From positions 868,001-932,000 of the forward strand of contig CAVTOD010000005.1 of the NCBI GenBank assembly GCA_963736305.1: 64,000 bases of DNA, written 5' to 3'. The notes beneath the pieces are model-generated. The model had not been told where the DNA came from, ran no database searches, and worked only from the letters and a program-made list of their open reading frames with translations. The DNA is from DASUPK01 sp963736305 (GTDB lineage Bacteria; Actinomycetota; Thermoleophilia; Solirubrobacterales; 70-9). Of this stretch, positions 53,247 through 64,000 are shown piece after piece. The position numbers were made by a program, and so were the translations under genes. Position 1 is the first letter of the stretch. Every line of letters begins with the position of its first letter.

Positions 53247-53627
53247 ATGGCCACCAGCACACAAGACTGGATCGAGGAGCTCAAGGGCATTTCGGTGCTC
53301 GAGCTCTCCGAGCGCATCAAGGCGCTCGAGGAGGAGTTCGGCGTTTCCGCGACCGCAGTTGCGGCCGCCGCCCCGGCGGGAACCAGCGGCGACGGTGCCG
53401 CGGTGGAGGAGGAGGCCGGGACGGTTGATCTCGTCCTGACCGGAGCCGGCGAGAAGAAGATCGGCGTGATCAAGGTCGTGCGCGCCGCCACCGGACTCGG
53501 CCTCAAGGAGGCCAAGGCTCTCGTTGACGAGGCTCCCAAGCCCGTCAAGGAGGCGGTCGAGCGCGAGGAGGCCGAGGGCCTGCTCAAGGAGATCGAAGAG
53601 GCCGGCGGCACCGCCGAGATCAAGTAG
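53247..53627 (+). CDS. rplL: 50S ribosomal protein L7/L12
   Basis: 126 residues. QDWIEELKGISVLELSERIK is the dimerising N-terminus bound by L10, an Ala/Gly hinge (AAAAPAGTSGDGAAVEEEAG) follows, and the factor-binding domain contains GEKKIGVIKVVRAATGLGLK and EAKALVDEAPKPVKEAV. Length and motifs are standard. It ends in a strong hairpin and is separated from rpoB by 220 bp with its own promoter. Confidence 0.96.
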   Translation: MATSTQDWIEELKGISVLELSERIKALEEEFGVSATAVAAAAPAGTSGDGAAVEEEAGTVDLVLTGAGEKKIGVIKVVRAATGLGLKEAKALVDEAPKPVKEAVEREEAEGLLKEIEEAGGTAEIK

Positions 53628-53629
53628 AC

Positions 53630-53655
53630 CCGGCCGCGCCCTTTGTGGCGGCCGG
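53630..53655 (+). terminator. Hairpin after rplL (terminator or processing site)
   Basis: CCGGCCGC (53630-53637) and GCGGCCGG (53648-53655) form a perfect 8-bp stem with a 10-nt loop two bases after the rplL stop. No T run follows. In other bacteria a partial terminator and RNase site here lowers rpoBC relative to rplL; that role is inferred. Confidence 0.5.
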
Positions 53656-53729
53656 TGATGGAGAAACTGCTCCAAACCGCTCTGATTGGGAGTAAGATCC
53701 CGGCGCGTGCCCTTTCGGGGCGTGTTAGC

Positions 53730-53748
53730 AACCCTTGACCAAAGGGTT
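53730..53748. promoter_or_regulatory. Palindrome overlapping the rpoB -35 box
   Basis: AACCCTT-GACCA-AAGGGTT is a perfect 7-bp inverted repeat whose left arm and centre contain the -35 hexamer. A dimeric protein bound here would block or reshape the rpoBC promoter. Confidence 0.5.
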
Positions 53749-53763
53749 GCCGTGCGTTACTAT
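53735..53763 (+). promoter_or_regulatory. rpoBC promoter
   Basis: TTGACC (53735-53740), a 17-bp spacer, and TACTAT (53758-53763): the best sigma-70-type promoter in the window. Transcription would start near 53770, giving a leader of about 75 nt before rpoB. Confidence 0.75.
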
Positions 53764-53847
53764 GCACGGTTCGCGCGCCCGGTGAGCCCTGCTGCCCGAT
53801 TCTTGCGCGGACTCACAACCCTTCGAATACTTTGAGGAGTCGCCGAG

Positions 53848-61508
<7,661 letters not shown>

Positions 61509-61514
61509 CGCTTA

Positions 61515-61542
61515 GGCGCGCGGGTCGAGCGACCCGCGCGCC
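61515..61542. terminator. Terminator after rpoC
   Basis: GGCGCGCGGGTC (61515-61526) and GACCCGCGCGCC (61531-61542) form a perfect 12-bp stem with a GAGC tetraloop, followed by AGTTT. It sits between the rpoC stop and the convergent VOC gene and can serve both strands. Confidence 0.85.
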
Positions 61543-61551
61543 AGTTTCACC

Positions 61552-61932
61552 TCAGCTCTGCTGCGGTTCGACCAGGCCGATTACGTGGCCTTCGGGATCG
61601 CTGAACAGGCCGATGGTCAGGCCCTCCATTGGTGTGTCTGGGCCCATCACCTTCGTGCCGCCGAGGGATTCGGCCTTGTCGAGCGCTGCGCCGACGTTTG
61701 GGACCTCTATGTAGAAGGTCACGTGGCCCTCGTATCCCTCGGGGCCGTTGCCGACTCCTCCACCGATTCCGGCTCCGTCGGAGTTCGTGTTTCCCTCCCG
61801 CGGGACGACTCCGTAGTCGGTCGGGCCTCCCTCGTAGACGTCGAATTTCCAGCCGGCCAGTTCGCTGTAGAAGCTCCGGAGCTTCTCGGCGTCCTTGCCT
61901 ACGACCTCGAAATGCACCACGGGCTGTCCCAT
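61552..61932 (-). CDS. VOC-family (glyoxalase/bleomycin-resistance fold) protein
   Basis: 126 residues with the two beta-alpha-beta-beta-beta modules of the vicinal-oxygen-chelate fold: QPVVHFEVVGKDAEKLRSFY, LAGWKFDVYEGGPTDYGVVP, HVTFYIEVPNVGAALDKAES and LTIGLFSDPEGHVIGLVEPQ. His7 and a Glu near the C-terminus could bind a metal. Reads toward rpoC. AGGAGGG precedes the ATG. Substrate unknown. Confidence 0.85.
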   Translation of the reverse strand: MGQPVVHFEVVGKDAEKLRSFYSELAGWKFDVYEGGPTDYGVVPREGNTNSDGAGIGGGVGNGPEGYEGHVTFYIEVPNVGAALDKAESLGGTKVMGPDTPMEGLTIGLFSDPEGHVIGLVEPQQS

Positions 61933-61963
61933 GCGGTTCCCTCCTGTTGGTTGTCAGCCGGCT

Positions 61964-62290
61964 CTAGTTGCCGGCAGGCGTGTGCTCGCGCCGCTCGTGC
62001 GCGGCCGTTCCGGGTGCGAGCCTCGGTTGAATCACAGGCGTCCTCGTGCGGCCGCCCGGCGGGCAGTCCGGCCGAGCCTGAGCGGACCCGCCATGGGGTC
62101 CGCCGCGGCGCGGGCCGCGCGGCTTCAGCGGGTTGCGCCGGAAGCGCCTGAAGGTGTGGTCGTCGGCGTCCCCGGGCAAGTCCTCGAGCTCCGGCTCGGC
62201 CTTCACCGCCCAGTAGATCAGCCACATCCCGTACAGGACCGGGATCTTCAGGATCACGGCCAAGAAGATGATCGGTACCACCTCTCCCAT
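61964..62290 (-). CDS. Small single-TM membrane protein of unknown function
   Basis: 108 residues. VVPIIFLAVILKIPVLYGMW is a membrane helix ending in LIYWAVKAEPELEDLPGDAD; the cytoplasmic rest is Arg/Pro/Gly-rich (RRFRRNPLKPRGPRRGGPHG) and probably disordered. I do not recognise the family. It lies between the HAD gene (19 bp upstream) and the VOC gene and may be co-transcribed with both. Confidence 0.6.
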   Translation of the reverse strand: MGEVVPIIFLAVILKIPVLYGMWLIYWAVKAEPELEDLPGDADDHTFRRFRRNPLKPRGPRRGGPHGGSAQARPDCPPGGRTRTPVIQPRLAPGTAAHERREHTPAGN

Positions 62291-62309
62291 CCGCGCGAGT
62301 CTACCCCGC

Positions 62310-62873
62310 TCAGGCCGCCTGGAAGCCGTCCTTGACCCAGCGCTCCATTGCCTCGACGTGACCGTCCAGGAGTCCGACGTCGGAGTCGGTGGGGACCAGG
62401 AGAGTGGGGGCGAATCGCCGTTCTCCCCATTCGAAGCAGCTCGCGTCGAGGCTGTCGTCGATCCAGGCGAGCGGCCGGTTGCGCGCGTACTCGTCGAGCG
62501 CCTCGAGCTTCCAGTGGGCGGTCCCGAAGCGGGCTCGCCCGTCGAAGGTCAGGTAGGGGAGCTCGGGGACCCCCAGGATCCCCGGCAGATGGTCGTTGGC
62601 GCGATCCTCCCAGCCGCTCGCCCAGACCAGCTCGTAGCTCTCTGCCAAGCGGTTCAGCCTGGGGCCGGTGTCGAGCGCGATGCAGTGCAGGATGCCGTCG
62701 ATCAGGTGGAACTCCCCGGGGGCTTCCGCACCGACCTGACCGGGGTGGACCGGCTGGTCGAAGCCGAACAGGCTGATCACGCCGTCGATGTCGACGGCGA
62801 GCACCGGCGCGTCGCTCTTTCTTGTCGTCCTGGACCGCGCCGCGCGACTCGGCTTTTTCTGAAACAACGCCAT
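62310..62873 (-). CDS. HAD-superfamily hydrolase-like protein
   Basis: 187 residues. After a basic N-terminus (ALFQKKPSRAARSRTTRKSD) the sequence APVLAVDIDGVISLFGF has the DxD nucleophile pair of HAD enzymes. YELVWASGWEDRAND carries motif II (the Ser/Thr position in ASGW), and PLAWIDDSLDASCFEW has the acidic motif IV. No large cap domain. The annotated ATG (62873) leaves 40 bp to the divergent rpsL gene. Confidence 0.78.
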   Translation of the reverse strand: MALFQKKPSRAARSRTTRKSDAPVLAVDIDGVISLFGFDQPVHPGQVGAEAPGEFHLIDGILHCIALDTGPRLNRLAESYELVWASGWEDRANDHLPGILGVPELPYLTFDGRARFGTAHWKLEALDEYARNRPLAWIDDSLDASCFEWGERRFAPTLLVPTDSDVGLLDGHVEAMERWVKDGFQAA

Positions 62874-62899
62874 GGGCGGCGATGCTAACCACGGTTGGC

Positions 62900-62913
62900 T
62901 ACCATGCGCCGCC
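62900..62913 (+). promoter_or_regulatory. Near-leaderless -10 box before rpsL
   Basis: TACCAT at 62900-62905 ends 8 nt before ATG 62914, with no Shine-Dalgarno sequence. It also marks the divergent promoter region shared with the HAD gene. Confidence 0.45.
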
Positions 62914-63309
62914 ATGCCCAACACCAACCAACTCGTCCGCAAGGGACGAACCCACAAGAAGAAGAAGATGTCGACGCCGGGCCTGAAGTCCGGCCAGGGT
63001 CGCAAGAAGCGCGTCGCCGCTCCGCAGCGGCGTGGCGTGTGCACCCGCGTCGCCACGGTCACCCCGAAGAAGCCGAACTCGGCCCTTCGGAAGATCGCCA
63101 GGGTTCGTCTCACCAACGGGCTCGAGGTGACCAGCTACATCCCCGGTGAGGGCCACAACCTTCAGGAGCACTCGGTCGTCCTCGTCAGAGGCGGCCGCGT
63201 CAAGGACCTGCCGGGCGTGCGCTACAAGGTCGTCCGCGGTGCGCTCGATGCCGCCGGTGTCTCCGATCGCAAGCAGGGCCGTTCGCTGTACGGCGTCAAG
63301 GCTTCATGA
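62914..63309 (+). CDS. rpsL: 30S ribosomal protein S12
   Basis: 131 residues. PNTNQLVRKGRTHKKKKMST, VATVTPKKPNSALRKIARVR (with the lysine where streptomycin-resistance changes occur unchanged) and GVRYKVVRGALDAAGVSDRK are standard. The ATG follows the TACCAT box. Its stop TGA (63307-63309) touches the first base of the 163-nt hairpin element before rpsG. Confidence 0.97.
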   Translation: MPNTNQLVRKGRTHKKKKMSTPGLKSGQGRKKRVAAPQRRGVCTRVATVTPKKPNSALRKIARVRLTNGLEVTSYIPGEGHNLQEHSVVLVRGGRVKDLPGVRYKVVRGALDAAGVSDRKQGRSLYGVKAS

Positions 63310-63472
63310 GATGCCTGGACCCGTGATGACGCACACCCGGATGGCGCGCCTGGCGCTTCGCATCTCTTCGTCCTCGGGCTCGCCTTTGGCACCACCAAAG
63401 GCTTCGCCCTGCGTCCTCGATCTGCTCGACCAGTCGCACCACCGGCCGCACGTCACCACGAGTCCAGGCATC
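63310..63472 (+). ncRNA. Structured intergenic element, copy B (rpsL-rpsG)
   Basis: 163 nt, the same length as copy A. Outer arms GATGCCTGGAC (63310-63320) and GTCCAGGCATC (63462-63472) pair perfectly; an inner partial stem joins GATGGCGCGCCTGGC (63340-63354) with about 63429-63443. The core again has CGCATCTC, CGTCCTCGGGCT, an 8-bp apical hairpin (GCCTTTGG / CCAAAGGC, loop CACCA, 63382-63402) and CGCCCTGCGTCC..CGATCTGCT. Compared with copy A, two apical pairs change together (C-G to T-A, C-G to G-C) and the outer stem is different but still paired. It fills the gap exactly: stop codon at its 5' foot, rpsG ATG 2 nt past its 3' foot, no Shine-Dalgarno sequence. Confidence 0.78.
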
Positions 63473-63474
63473 TA

Positions 63475-63945
63475 ATGCCGCGACGCAATCAGGCCACCAT
63501 CCGGCTGCTCGAGCCCGACTCCGTCTACCGGAGCCGGATCGTCCAGCAGGTGATCAACAAGGTGATGACCGACGGCAAGAAGTCGGTCGCCGAGCGGATC
63601 GCATACGACGCCCTCGCCCTGGTCGGCGAGCGCACCGGGAACAACCCGGTCGAGGAGCTGGAGGGCGCGATCAAGCAGCTCACGCCCGTTCTCGAGGTCC
63701 GCTCCCGCCGCGTCGGCGGCGCCACCTACCAGGTACCGGTCGAGGTGCCCGCCCGGCGGGCCCGGACGCTCGCGGTTCGCTGGCTGGTCGAGTTCGCCAG
63801 AGCCAGGGGAGAGAAGTCGATGGCCGAGCGTCTCGCGAACGAGATCCTCGATGCGGGGAAGCAGCAGGGCAACGCCTGGAAGCGCAAGGACGACATCTAC
63901 CGCATGGCCCAGGCCAACAAGGCCTTCGCGCACTACCGCTGGTAG
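63475..63945 (+). CDS. rpsG: 30S ribosomal protein S7
   Basis: 156 residues. PRRNQATIRLLEPDSVYRSR, VQQVINKVMTDGKKSVAERI, VGGATYQVPVEVPARRARTL and the C-terminal MAQANKAFAHYRW are typical of S7. The ATG lies 2 nt after the 3' arm of the hairpin element and lacks a Shine-Dalgarno sequence. Another copy of the element begins after its stop; fusA would be expected beyond the window. Confidence 0.97.
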   Translation: MPRRNQATIRLLEPDSVYRSRIVQQVINKVMTDGKKSVAERIAYDALALVGERTGNNPVEELEGAIKQLTPVLEVRSRRVGGATYQVPVEVPARRARTLAVRWLVEFARARGEKSMAERLANEILDAGKQQGNAWKRKDDIYRMAQANKAFAHYRW

Positions 63946-63966
63946 CTGTTCTCCTTCTCTCGCTGA

Positions 63967-64000
63967 GATGCCGCTGCAAACCGGCGCACCTCTTCGTCCT
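63967..64000 (+). ncRNA. Structured intergenic element, copy C, truncated by window end
   Basis: After rpsG the sequence GATGCCGC (63967-63974) starts a third copy; CGCACCTCTTCGTCCT (63985-64000) matches the core of copy B with one change before the window ends. The distance from foot to core is 18 nt instead of 48-49, so its stem is shorter. Confidence 0.6.

Overview
The window is high-GC DNA (roughly two thirds G+C by eye) from an actinobacterium. The Gmd/Fcl polysaccharide locus, giant secreted Ig/RTX protein, Tat-exported PhoD, MptA-type GTP cyclohydrolase, rpmG-secE-nusG-rplKA-rplJL-rpoBC-rpsLG order and many TANNNT -10 boxes 7-10 nt from start codons suggest Thermoleophilia/Solirubrobacterales. 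That placement is inference, not a computed phylogeny.

Region 1 (1-24.2 kb) is a cell-surface polysaccharide locus with blocks on both strands. It has about a dozen glycosyltransferases (GT4, GT2, GT61, GT8-like, CgeB-like and a GT-C-like membrane protein), a Wzm/Wzt-type ABC exporter, Gmd and an Fcl-like enzyme (GDP-mannose to GDP-L-fucose), a DegT sugar aminotransferase, four methyltransferase-like proteins, an atypical epimerase and a flippase-like membrane protein. Several genes here carry apparent single-base frameshifts, and one glycosyltransferase survives only as a 3' remnant.

Region 2 (24.2-38.8 kb) is mixed: a family-5-like uracil-DNA glycosylase, PgsA, MptA/FolE2, the primary sigma factor overlapping an ABC exporter pair, a PD-(D/E)XK nuclease gene with a consensus LexA box at its start and a tRNA-Tyr gene inside its reading frame, an SDR, tRNA-Thr, a secreted glycosidase-like protein, an acyl-CoA dehydrogenase, PhoD, a parallel beta-helix protein and a lipoprotein.

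Region 3 (38.8-64 kb) is the ribosomal/RNA-polymerase block. rplKA and rplJL, normally adjacent, are separated by about 11 kb holding one giant secreted multidomain gene (with a frameshift in a C7 tract) and a decayed fragment of a similar gene. rpoB has a clear TTGACC-17-TACTAT promoter with a palindrome over its -35 box.

The most interesting signal is a 163-nt element that fills the rpmG-secE and rpsL-rpsG gaps exactly and starts again after rpsG at the window edge. The copies share a conserved core and an apical hairpin with compensatory base changes, inside long stems whose sequence has diverged while pairing is kept. It looks like a structured RNA tied to ribosomal-protein gene junctions. 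I do not recognise it.
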